A stretch of 64,000 bases of DNA from Candidatus Peregrinibacteria bacterium (lineage in GTDB: Bacteria; Patescibacteriota; Gracilibacteria; UBA1369; LOWO2-01-FULL-3). Where the stretch lies: NCBI GenBank assembly GCA_018655275.1, contig JABIJZ010000004.1:124001-188000 (forward strand). Direction: 5' to 3'. The translations under genes and the position numbers were made by a program. Positions 1 to 7,393 of this stretch are shown here, one piece after another (within the stretch, counting starts at the first letter, position 1; each line of letters begins with the position of its first letter). Below the pieces are notes generated by a model that had not been told where the DNA came from, did not search any database, and saw only the letters and a list, made by a program, of their open reading frames with translations.

Positions 1-854
1 TTGGAAGCTGTGTGGTGGACTTCGCGGAATGGTCTTTGGGTTATGAGAGGGACATCTTTTGGGAGGCGACCTGTTATTGAATAGATTTTTGTAACCTCTA
101 CGACTTCTTCTTCAGTCATTTGGGGCAGAATGTTTTTGAATGCTCGTGCTAAGACGGTTTTGCCGCCACCTGGGGCTCCGCGGAGCAGTACGTTGTGCCC
201 GCCTGTTGCTGCTATGATTAATGCTCTTTTTGCGTTTTCAAGGCCGTATATTTGGGAGAAAGTTGTTTCGTCTTGGAAGGATTCTGTTGGTTGCGCTGGC
301 TCATAGTTTTTGAGGCCCTCCCCTACTATTTTGTGGATTTCGTTTCGGCCCTGGCAAAAATCTATGAACTTTTGTAACGAATCTAATCCGAAGATTTCGA
401 TACCTTCTACTAGTGACGCTTCTACTACGTTTTCTTTGGGAAGGAAAACTTTTTTGAATCCTTTTTCTTTTGCTGCGTTTGTGATGGGTAGGATTCCTTT
501 TATTGGTTTGATTTCGCCGTTTAGGGCGAGTTCTCCTATCACTATTGCGTCCTCGAGTCTATCTAAGGAAACTTGGTTTGAGGCAGCGAGAAGTGCTATG
601 GCTATCGGCAAATCGAAGTTTGAGCCTTGTTTTTTTAATTCTGCTGGAGCGAGATTTACTGTCTTTTTTTCGATGGGGTATTTGAGTCCGCTGTTTTTGA
701 TGGCGGAACGGACTCTTTCTTTGGATTCTTGGACGGAGATGTCTCCAAGCCCTACGATTTTGAATGAGGAAAGTCCACGGGAAATATCTGCTTCTACGTC
801 TATGAGGTCGCAATTAAGTCCTGTTGCTGTGATTGATTGGATTTTTGCCGGCAT
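1..854 (-). CDS. comM: YifB/ComM family Mg-chelatase-like AAA+ ATPase (N-terminal part, truncated by window edge)
   Basis: About 284 N-terminal residues are visible; the gene runs off the left edge (the family is about 500 residues). The product opens MPAKIQSITATGLNCDLIDV and continues with a ChlI-like N-terminal domain (VNLAPAELKKQGSNFDLPIA), as in YifB/ComM. A Walker A segment, GAPGGGKT, follows near positions 160-190. ComM is a hexameric helicase-like ATPase that promotes branch migration of DNA taken up during transformation; that role is family knowledge. The start at 854 gives the canonical family N-terminus. No other competence gene is in view. Confidence 0.9.
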   Translation of the reverse strand, partial: MPAKIQSITATGLNCDLIDVEADISRGLSSFKIVGLGDISVQESKERVRSAIKNSGLKYPIEKKTVNLAPAELKKQGSNFDLPIAIALLAASNQVSLDRLEDAIVIGELALNGEIKPIKGILPITNAAKEKGFKKVFLPKENVVEASLVEGIEIFGLDSLQKFIDFCQGRNEIHKIVGEGLKNYEPAQPTESFQDETTFSQIYGLENAKRALIIAATGGHNVLLRGAPGGGKTVLARAFKNILPQMTEEEVVEVTKIYSITGRLPKDVPLITQRPFREVHHTAS

Positions 855-936
855 GATGGGTGAGTTAAAAACCCCATTATGCCTGGGAGACCTTACAGAA
901 AACTTAATTTTTCCTTAAATTTTGCTTAAGTTTTTC

Positions 937-1866
937 TTAAAAGTTGAGTTGGAAGAATTTTTCGCCTGATTTGAAGTAGAGGGTTTCGCCGTTTTTGCCG
1001 GCTACTATGTTTGAAGGTTTATATAGGAGCATGTTGGTTGTGAGAAGTTCTTGGGTTTGGTTTGTTTCGGGATTGTATTCTTCAAAGAGCCATTGGGTTT
1101 CGAGTTTTGAGATTAGTATTAGGACGTTTTTTGGGGTCCAATATGCGGATTCGAATTTTGCGTTTTCGTTTAGGGTTGTGACTAGATTTTGGCTTATGAC
1201 TTTTGTTGAGAGTTGGTTTTGTTGGTCACGTGTTTTTATAAGGAAATATTTTCCGTTTGGGGAAACTTTTAATGCGATTGCTGAATAATTTGCGTCTGCT
1301 ATGTTTTGTGTTTGCTTCGACTGTGTCTTGATGTAGGTGACTGTGTTTGTTAGAAGTACTGCTGCGTTGTTGCCGCTTAGGAGTTGGTAATCTTTTGGTT
1401 TTTTGGGGAAATAAATTATTGCTCGATCGGGAGTGTCTTCTTCAACTAATTTCCAGTTGTGATTTTTTTCGTTGTATTGGATGTCATATTTTTTGTGGGG
1501 ATATTTTGTGGGAGATTCTGGGATTTTTTCGATTGTTCCTAGGTGGGGATCTCTTTTTAGCTCTGGGTAAACTTCTGTTGATGTCCATAGGTTTACCTCT
1601 ATGTTTTCTTTGATTGATTTGTAGCCTGTTTTGTAAAAGCTTATGAATTTAGGGCCTGTTTCGGTTTTGATCACGCATGGAGCGTCTTCGCATTGGTAAG
1701 TGCCTTGGTCAAAAACGACAACCTCGTATGGTGGGTTTTCGTATACTTCGATTTTTCCGAAATCGAGAAAGCGGATCCACCCGATATAGCCCAAGATTAG
1801 GATGATGGGGATGGCTATTAATATTATTTTCTTTTTTTTGTTGCTAGAGCTTGGCTCGTCGATCAT
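937..1866 (-). CDS. Membrane-anchored PEGA-like protein
   Basis: The 309-residue product has a short Lys-rich cytoplasmic start, one transmembrane helix (IILIAIPIILILGYIGWIRF, about residues 14-33) and a long extracytoplasmic part. The region after the helix (ENPPYEVVVFDQGTYQCEDAPC, then FISFYKTGYKSIKENIEV) resembles a PEGA domain, a small beta fold of surface proteins; the rest may be propeller-like. An in-frame ATG lies at 1941, but the ATG at 1866 overlaps the yraN stop codon as ATGA and directly precedes the Lys-rich and membrane segments, so I chose it. Translation is probably coupled to yraN. The function is unknown. Confidence 0.7.
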   Translation of the reverse strand: MIDEPSSSNKKKKIILIAIPIILILGYIGWIRFLDFGKIEVYENPPYEVVVFDQGTYQCEDAPCVIKTETGPKFISFYKTGYKSIKENIEVNLWTSTEVYPELKRDPHLGTIEKIPESPTKYPHKKYDIQYNEKNHNWKLVEEDTPDRAIIYFPKKPKDYQLLSGNNAAVLLTNTVTYIKTQSKQTQNIADANYSAIALKVSPNGKYFLIKTRDQQNQLSTKVISQNLVTTLNENAKFESAYWTPKNVLILISKLETQWLFEEYNPETNQTQELLTTNMLLYKPSNIVAGKNGETLYFKSGEKFFQLNF

Positions 1867-2213
1867 AGGATGGGGATGTGGTTTATTTCTATCGGCCTTT
1901 GTCGCGAGTCCAATAATATGCCAATAAATGTGATTCTCCAACTTTTTGTTGTTTGGGTTTTCTCCAGGTATGTTAAAGCTGTTTTGATTATGCGTTGGGT
2001 TTTTTGGTATGTGAGGGTCTCTTCTGGGTTGTTTATTGAGCGAGTTGTTCTGGTTCGGACTTCTATGAATTCTATTTCGTTTTGGTTTTCGGCTATCAAA
2101 TCTATTTCGCCGTATTTTGAATAATAGTTTTGGGCTAGGATTTTGTGCCCTGTTTTTATTAGGAAGTTTTTTGCGATGTTTTCGCCTAAGTTCCCGAGTT
2201 TTTTTTGATACAT
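1863..2213 (-). CDS. yraN: YraN family (UPF0102) nuclease-like protein
   Basis: The 116-residue product has the usual YraN length and motifs: an N-terminal GNLGENIAKNFL helix, then YGEIDLIAENQNEIEFIEVR. The Glu/Asp and FIEVR residues correspond to the restriction-endonuclease-like (E)-D-ExK core; here the ExK position reads EVR, which is common in the family. The molecular role is unsettled; a Holliday-junction or DNA-repair nuclease role has been proposed. It is the first gene of a minus-strand pair with the PEGA-like gene, which starts within its stop codon. Confidence 0.9.
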   Translation of the reverse strand: MYQKKLGNLGENIAKNFLIKTGHKILAQNYYSKYGEIDLIAENQNEIEFIEVRTRTTRSINNPEETLTYQKTQRIIKTALTYLEKTQTTKSWRITFIGILLDSRQRPIEINHIPIL

Positions 2214-2310
2214 TTGGGTTTGGTTAAAGTTTATCGCTAAATTTTAACCATAAAAAAGTTAGTTATGCTGGAAATTTAAGGTTTTTGTAAGGAAAATTTA
2301 AGAAATCATT

Positions 2311-2338
2311 TTGAAAAGCCAAAGGTAGTGTGTACTAT
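2311..2338 (+). promoter_or_regulatory. Predicted sigma70-type promoter for dnaB
   Basis: The -35 TTGAAA (2311-2316) and -10 TACTAT (2333-2338) are separated by 16 bp. Transcription would start near 2345, giving a leader of about 34 nt before dnaB. Confidence 0.6.
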
Positions 2339-2341
2339 GAG

Positions 2342-2364
2342 AAGCCCTTGACGGGGATGGGCTT
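2342..2364 (+). other. Stem-loop at the 5' end of the dnaB leader
   Basis: Inverted repeat AAGCCC/GGGCTT around an 11-nt loop, followed by a run of A, not T. It sits at the expected transcript 5' end. It is not a rho-independent terminator on either strand; mRNA 5'-end protection or translational control is possible but unproven. Confidence 0.45.
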
Positions 2365-2378
2365 AAAAAAAATTAGGT

Positions 2379-3740
2379 ATGGCTGATAAATTACTGGTTC
2401 CACCACATAATCTGGAAGCTGAGCGTTCTGTGCTTGGGGCTTTGCTTATAGACAAGGAAGCGATCCTTAAAGTCTCTGATTTCTTGCACGCTGATGATTT
2501 TTATCATGACGCTTATGGGATTGTATATGATGCGATTTTGAGTTTGTACGATAGTAGAACGCCTGTTGATATCATCACTTTGAGTGCTCACCTGGAGGAT
2601 TCTGGGAAATTGAAAATTATTGGAGGAGCTTCTTTGTTAGCTGAGCTGGCAAATGAGGTTCCAACGTCTACACACATTTTCCAATATGCGAGCATTGTCA
2701 AACAGAAGTCGGTTTTGAGAAAACTGATTAATGCCGGGGATAAAATCAAAAGTCTTGGATTCAAGGAAGAGGACGATGTGGAAAACTTGATTGATCAAGC
2801 AGAGAAGTCACTTTTTGGTGTCTCTCAGCTACATATCAAAGATCGATTCGTGCACATCAAAGATGTTTTGAGCAAAACTTATGAGAAAATTTCGGATCTG
2901 CATGATCCTGAGGCAAAAGATAAGTATCGTGGAGTCCCGACTGGGTTCCGAGACTTGGACAATATTCTTTCTGGATTGCAGCCGTCTGACTTGGTGATTT
3001 TGGCTGCAAGACCTTCGATGGGTAAAACTGCGCTCGCTCTGAATATTGCGCAGAACGTTGCAAAGAAGGGGTTCTCTATCGGTGTTATTTCTTTGGAAAT
3101 GTCGAAGGAACAATTGGTTGAGAGAATGTTCTGTAGTTTGTTGTCTGTGGATAGTTGGAAACTTCGTACTGGAAAATTGTCGGATGATGATTTCTCGAGA
3201 ATTGGTAACGTGATGGATGAATTGAATAATATGAAAATTTATATAGATGATTCTATCGGTGGATCGATTGCTGAATTGAAGGCTAAAGCTCGTAGGTTGA
3301 AGATGGAGCAGGGGTTAGATGTTCTTGTGATCGATTATTTGCAGTTGATGAGTGGGTCAGGATCGGCTTACCAATCAAACAGAGTACAAGAAATTTCGGA
3401 GATCTCTCGTTCGTTGAAGGAGTTGGCTCGTGAGTTGTCTGTGCCTATCGTTGCTTTGTCTCAGTTGTCTCGTGCAGTTGAGATGAGACCTTCTAAAGTT
3501 CCTCAGCTATCTGACCTGCGTGAATCTGGTGCGATTGAGCAGGATGCGGATGTTGTGATGATGCTTTATCGTGAAGATTATTATGAAGAAGATAGTGCTC
3601 GTCCTGGTATGACGGATATCTACATCAGGAAGCATCGTAATGGTCCTATTGGTCGTGTTGAGTTAGCTTTCAAAAAAGAACAGATGAAATTTATTTCTGT
3701 TGAAAAAGATAGAACGGCTGATAGTTATGGTGGCATGTAG
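2379..3740 (+). CDS. dnaB: Replicative DNA helicase DnaB
   Basis: The 453-residue product matches DnaB in full. The N-terminal collar domain (about 1-110, beginning PPHNLEAERSVLGALL) is followed by a linker and the RecA-like motor. Walker A is ARPSMGKTALAL (about 210-221), Walker B is VLVIDYLQLM, and there is the family signature SQLSRAVEMRP followed by DLRESGAIEQDADVV. DnaB unwinds duplex DNA ahead of the replication fork. A DciA-type loader gene lies at 47.7 kb in this window, consistent with DciA-dependent loading where no DnaC is present. The gene has its own promoter and is not obviously co-transcribed with lysS. Confidence 0.97.
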   Translation: MADKLLVPPHNLEAERSVLGALLIDKEAILKVSDFLHADDFYHDAYGIVYDAILSLYDSRTPVDIITLSAHLEDSGKLKIIGGASLLAELANEVPTSTHIFQYASIVKQKSVLRKLINAGDKIKSLGFKEEDDVENLIDQAEKSLFGVSQLHIKDRFVHIKDVLSKTYEKISDLHDPEAKDKYRGVPTGFRDLDNILSGLQPSDLVILAARPSMGKTALALNIAQNVAKKGFSIGVISLEMSKEQLVERMFCSLLSVDSWKLRTGKLSDDDFSRIGNVMDELNNMKIYIDDSIGGSIAELKAKARRLKMEQGLDVLVIDYLQLMSGSGSAYQSNRVQEISEISRSLKELARELSVPIVALSQLSRAVEMRPSKVPQLSDLRESGAIEQDADVVMMLYREDYYEEDSARPGMTDIYIRKHRNGPIGRVELAFKKEQMKFISVEKDRTADSYGGM

Positions 3741-3748
3741 AGGTTTTA

Positions 3749-3777
3749 TTGCTTTGTACAGGTTTAATCTCTATAAT
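3749..3777 (+). promoter_or_regulatory. Predicted promoter for lysS-guaA
   Basis: TTGCTT (3749-3754), a 17-bp spacer and a consensus TATAAT (3772-3777). The start point would be near 3784, leaving about 32 nt of leader before the lysyl-tRNA synthetase gene. Confidence 0.65.
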
Positions 3778-3815
3778 ACGCGCATAATTACTGTGATTTT
3801 TTAACCTATTAAATT

Positions 3816-5408
3816 ATGTTCTGGGGAGATGATATTATTGACGACTTTTTGAAAGAACGTGGTGAGGCCATGAAAGGTCGGCAAGTTGTTTTGCGAGATG
3901 AGAAAACTTTGTCTGGGCGGCCGCATGTTGGCTCTCTTCGATCGTTTGTTATGCATGCTGTTTTGTCGGACGTTTTAACTTCGCGTGGAGTTGATAATAA
4001 ATTTCTGTATGAAATTAATGATACCGATGCTTTCGACTCTGTTCCGTCTTATGTGCCTGCAGAATTTTCGGAGCATTTGGGAAAACGTTTGAAGGATGTC
4101 CCCTCTCCGGATGGGAAAGCTGAGAATTATGCGATGTATTTTGCAAATGAGTACACCGGGGCTTTGAAAGATTCTAAATATACTGCCGAATATTATGTAG
4201 CGAGCAAGAAATATGAAGCTGGAGAATATGATGAATATATTCGATTGGCTTTGGATCACAAGGATGAGATTCGCGAGATTTATCGAACGGAAAGTGGCTC
4301 TGAAAAATCTGAGTCGTGGTATCCATGCCAGGTTATTTGTGATAAATGTGGAAAAATTGCTACTACAAAGATTTTGAGTTGGGACGATGATGAAGTTGAG
4401 TATAGTTGTTCGGAAGAGCTCGGCGGCGCTAAGGGATGTGGGCATGAGGGGAAGAAATCTCCGTTTGGAGGAAATGCGACAATGCCTTGGAAAGTTGAAT
4501 GGGCGGCGAAATTTTGTGTAGTTGGTGTAGATTTGGAAGGTGCCGGGAAAGATCACTATGCGGCGGGCGGTTCTCGCCATGTTTCGAATCGAATTTGTGA
4601 GGAAATTTTTAAGCACAAGCATCCTTTTGATGTTAGACATGAATTTATTTTGTTGGGAGGGGCAAAGATGTCTTCGTCTTCTGGTGTTGGTGCTACTGCT
4701 GTTGAGATTTACGAGCTTTTGCCACGGTATTTGTTCCGATTTATGATGATCCAAAAGGAAGTTATGAAAACTATTAATTTTGATCCTGCGGGCGATACTG
4801 TGCCTGTGCTTTTCGATCAATATGATGAGATTTGTCGTGGATATTTTGCTGAGGGAAAGGATGGGGAGGAGGTTAAGGATCACAAAAAATCTATTTTTGA
4901 ATTTGCACATTTTTATGAGAAGGATTTGAAAGTTTTGGATCGGTATTTGCCGCGATTTAGTCAGATTGTTTTCTTTGTACAGATGCCTCATATGGATATT
5001 GAAGAGAAGGTTGCTGAATTGAAGGGGTCGGCTTTGACCGAGGCTGATAAAGAGGAATTGGCTGAGAGAGTTGAACATGCGAAGAAATGGCTTAAAGATT
5101 ACAGCCCTGAGAGATATGTATTTGAAATTCAAGAGGAGCTTCCTGAGTCGGCTTCATCGTTGAGCGATGGGCAGAAGAAATTTTTGGGAGCTTTGGGGAA
5201 GGCGTTGGGCGAGAAGGATTGGTCCGCGGAGGAACTTCACGGGAAGGTTCATGAATTAAAAACAGAATCTGGGTTGGAGCCAAAGGAAGTTTTTGGATCG
5301 CTTTATATTTCGATTTTGGGAAAAGATTCTGGGCCGAAGGCAGGTTGGTTTTTGGAGGCGTTGGATAAGGAATTTTTGGTAAAGAGGTTTGAGGAGGCGA
5401 GTCAGTAA
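3816..5408 (+). CDS. lysS: Lysyl-tRNA synthetase, class I (archaeal type)
   Basis: The 530-residue enzyme charges tRNA-Lys. It is the class I form, unrelated to the common bacterial class II LysS. The HIGH-equivalent is PHVGS (residues 36-40) and the KMSKS-equivalent is KMSSSSG (284-290). Between them is a Cys-rich Zn-binding region with Cys175 and Cys178 and later Cys198 and Cys208. The segment GGNATMPWKVEWAAKF and the C-terminal helical domain are typical of LysRS-I. Class I LysRS is the archaeal form and is scattered in bacteria (spirochaetes, alphaproteobacteria, some CPR), which suggests ancient transfer. guaA follows 20 nt downstream, so the two are probably co-transcribed. Confidence 0.95.
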   Translation: MFWGDDIIDDFLKERGEAMKGRQVVLRDEKTLSGRPHVGSLRSFVMHAVLSDVLTSRGVDNKFLYEINDTDAFDSVPSYVPAEFSEHLGKRLKDVPSPDGKAENYAMYFANEYTGALKDSKYTAEYYVASKKYEAGEYDEYIRLALDHKDEIREIYRTESGSEKSESWYPCQVICDKCGKIATTKILSWDDDEVEYSCSEELGGAKGCGHEGKKSPFGGNATMPWKVEWAAKFCVVGVDLEGAGKDHYAAGGSRHVSNRICEEIFKHKHPFDVRHEFILLGGAKMSSSSGVGATAVEIYELLPRYLFRFMMIQKEVMKTINFDPAGDTVPVLFDQYDEICRGYFAEGKDGEEVKDHKKSIFEFAHFYEKDLKVLDRYLPRFSQIVFFVQMPHMDIEEKVAELKGSALTEADKEELAERVEHAKKWLKDYSPERYVFEIQEELPESASSLSDGQKKFLGALGKALGEKDWSAEELHGKVHELKTESGLEPKEVFGSLYISILGKDSGPKAGWFLEALDKEFLVKRFEEASQ

Positions 5409-5427
5409 TTTGTTTCACGAAATTTTT

Positions 5428-7224
5428 ATGGATAAAATTGCGGTTTTGGATTTTGGAGGACAGTACGCGCACTTGATTGCAAATCGAGTTCGTCGATTGG
5501 GAGTGTATTCAGATATTTTCGATGGGGAAGTTTCGGCTTCTGAATTGAAAGATGGTGGGTACAAAGGTGTTATTTTGTCTGGTGGGCCACAAAGTGTACA
5601 CGAAAAAGATTCTTTGCAGGCTGATTCTGGGATTTTCGAATTGGGAGTGCCTGTTTTGGGAATTTGTTATGGGCACCAGGTGATTTCACATATGCTTGGA
5701 GGTCGTGTCGATAGAGGAGAAGTTCGCGAATATGGATTGGCTACGGTTTCTATTTTAAATAAAGGAGAAGTTTTTGAAGGGCTCGAGAATGAAGAACAGG
5801 CTTGGATGAGTCATTTCGACCAAGTCGTTGAGGTGCCTTCGGGATTTGAGGTTTCGGCTTCGACTTCGGATTGTCCTATCGCGGGAATGTGGGATGCGGA
5901 GCGACGGATTTTTAGCGTTCAGTTTCACCCTGAAGTTACTCACACTCCAAATGGGATGAAAGTCTTGGGAAATTTTGTTGGGATTTGTGGAGCGAAAAAG
6001 GAATGGAGTATTGAGAAATTTATTGAACAAGAAGTGGCAACGATCAAGGATAAGGTCGGGGACAAGAAGGTTTTTATGCTTGTTTCTGGGGGCGTTGATT
6101 CTACGGTTGCTTTTACTTTGCTGGAGAAAGCGTTGGGGAATGATCGGGTTTTTGGTTTATTTGTAGATATTGGTTTTATGCGAGAAGGAGAGGTTGAGCA
6201 GGTGACGGAAGCTTTGAAGGGGTTGGGGATTACGAATTTGCGAGTTGAAGATGCGGCGGCTGAATATTTTGAAGCGTTGAAGGAAGTTTATGAGCCTGAG
6301 CAGAAACGTGGAATTATTGGGAAATTATTTTTGGATGTGCAAAAAAGGGTTTTTGAAGAAATGTCGCTTGATCCTGCCGAGTGGATTCTTGGACAGGGGA
6401 CGATTTATCCGGACACCATAGAAACTGGCGGTACAAAGCACGCAGACACAATAAAAACGCATCACAACCGTGTGCCTGAGATTCAGGCGCTGATTGATGC
6501 GGGGCAGGTTATAGAGCCGATTGCGCAGCTATACAAGGACGAGGTGCGTGGTGTTGGCGAGAAGCTTGGGCTTCCGCATGACATGGTTTGGAGACATCCG
6601 TTTCCTGGGCCTGGGTTGGCGGTGAGGTGTTTGTGTAGTGAGGAGGAGGTTGGCGATGTCGAGGATTTGTCTGAGTTGAATTCTAAGATTTCTTCTGAGG
6701 GTTATGATGCAATTGTTTTGCCTGTGAAAAGTGTGGGGGTGCAGGGAGATGTTCGTTCGTATCAGCATCCTGTTGTTTTGAGTGGTGGTGAGAAAAATTT
6801 TGAGAAACTTGAGGCTGCTTCGATCGCTTTGACAAATTCTTTTGCTGAGGTAAATAGAGGACTTTATCTTTTGAGTGGGGATGTTGAGGATTTGGAATTG
6901 AAAAAAGTTTATCTGACGCGTGAGCGAATTGCTGTTTTGCAAAAGGCGGATAAAATTGTGATGGATTTCCTATATGAGAAGGGTTTGGAGAAAGCTATTT
7001 GGCAGTTCCCTACTGTGTTAGTGCCTTTGGGTTCAGCTGGTGGCTCTGGCGAGTCGATTGTTTTGAGGCCGGTTGAGAGTGAAGAGGCGATGACTGCAAA
7101 TTTTTACAAAATGGATTTTGAGTTGTTGGAAGAGTTGGTGGGTCGATTGGAAAAAGTTGAGGGAGTGGATGCAGTTTTCTATGACATTACGAACAAACCT
7201 CCGGCTACAATTGAATGGGAGTAA
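5428..7224 (+). CDS. guaA: GMP synthase (glutamine-hydrolysing)
   Basis: The enzyme converts XMP, glutamine and ATP to GMP. At 598 residues it is longer than the ~525-residue E. coli enzyme. The N-terminal class I amidotransferase domain has the nucleophile Cys80 (LGICYGHQ) and the His167/Glu169 pair (FHPEV). The ATP-pyrophosphatase P-loop is SGGVDST (220-226). The C-terminal dimerisation domain ends ITNKPPATIEWE. The extra length lies in the C-terminal half, as in the long GMP synthases. The ATG at 5428 gives the canonical start MDKIAVLDFGGQYAHLI; the upstream in-frame codons overlap lysS and are unlikely to be used. Confidence 0.96.
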   Translation: MDKIAVLDFGGQYAHLIANRVRRLGVYSDIFDGEVSASELKDGGYKGVILSGGPQSVHEKDSLQADSGIFELGVPVLGICYGHQVISHMLGGRVDRGEVREYGLATVSILNKGEVFEGLENEEQAWMSHFDQVVEVPSGFEVSASTSDCPIAGMWDAERRIFSVQFHPEVTHTPNGMKVLGNFVGICGAKKEWSIEKFIEQEVATIKDKVGDKKVFMLVSGGVDSTVAFTLLEKALGNDRVFGLFVDIGFMREGEVEQVTEALKGLGITNLRVEDAAAEYFEALKEVYEPEQKRGIIGKLFLDVQKRVFEEMSLDPAEWILGQGTIYPDTIETGGTKHADTIKTHHNRVPEIQALIDAGQVIEPIAQLYKDEVRGVGEKLGLPHDMVWRHPFPGPGLAVRCLCSEEEVGDVEDLSELNSKISSEGYDAIVLPVKSVGVQGDVRSYQHPVVLSGGEKNFEKLEAASIALTNSFAEVNRGLYLLSGDVEDLELKKVYLTRERIAVLQKADKIVMDFLYEKGLEKAIWQFPTVLVPLGSAGGSGESIVLRPVESEEAMTANFYKMDFELLEELVGRLEKVEGVDAVFYDITNKPPATIEWE

Positions 7225-7225
7225 A

Positions 7226-7251
7226 TTGAAAACCTTTGAAAAGGTTTTCAA
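7226..7251 (+). terminator. Perfect hairpin after guaA (weak terminator candidate)
   Basis: A 12-bp perfect inverted repeat (TTGAAAACCTTT/AAAGGTTTTCAA) with a 2-nt centre starts 2 nt after the guaA stop codon. There is no T-run after it, so intrinsic termination is uncertain. The stem may simply protect the 3' end. Confidence 0.45.
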
Positions 7252-7275
7252 CGCTTTCCAAAGCACAAAGTGTTC

Positions 7276-7371
7276 GTAGAAACTTTGTTCGCTTGGCTTC
7301 GTGATTTTTTGGCAGCGGGGCCCACAAGACCCACTGAAAAATCACTACGCTTGCTCGCGAAAGATTTCTAC
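7276..7371. repeat. Long imperfect palindrome between convergent genes
   Basis: Three nested arm pairs form one hairpin of about 96 nt. The outer arm is GTAGAAACTTTGTTCGC with GCGAAAGATTTCTAC, the middle is GTGATTTTT with AAAAATCAC, and the inner is CAGCGGG with CCCACTG. It occupies the gap between guaA (plus) and the RNase gene (minus). It could be a two-way 3' structure, a small RNA or a solitary copy of a palindromic mobile repeat. No second copy was seen in this window. Confidence 0.6.
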
Positions 7372-7393
7372 TCACGGGTTTGGAGTAGGGTTA

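Noticed and set aside
310-918. Plus-strand ORF across the first kilobase
   Set aside because: It is the shadow of the minus-strand comM gene, which has clear ATPase motifs.
2342-2364. Terminator upstream of dnaB
   Set aside because: The hairpin is followed by A, not T, on the transcribed side, and it lies after the dnaB promoter.
3975-5132. Long minus-strand ORF opposite lysS
   Set aside because: It has biased, unlikely composition and lies opposite a well-conserved gene; a reading-frame shadow.
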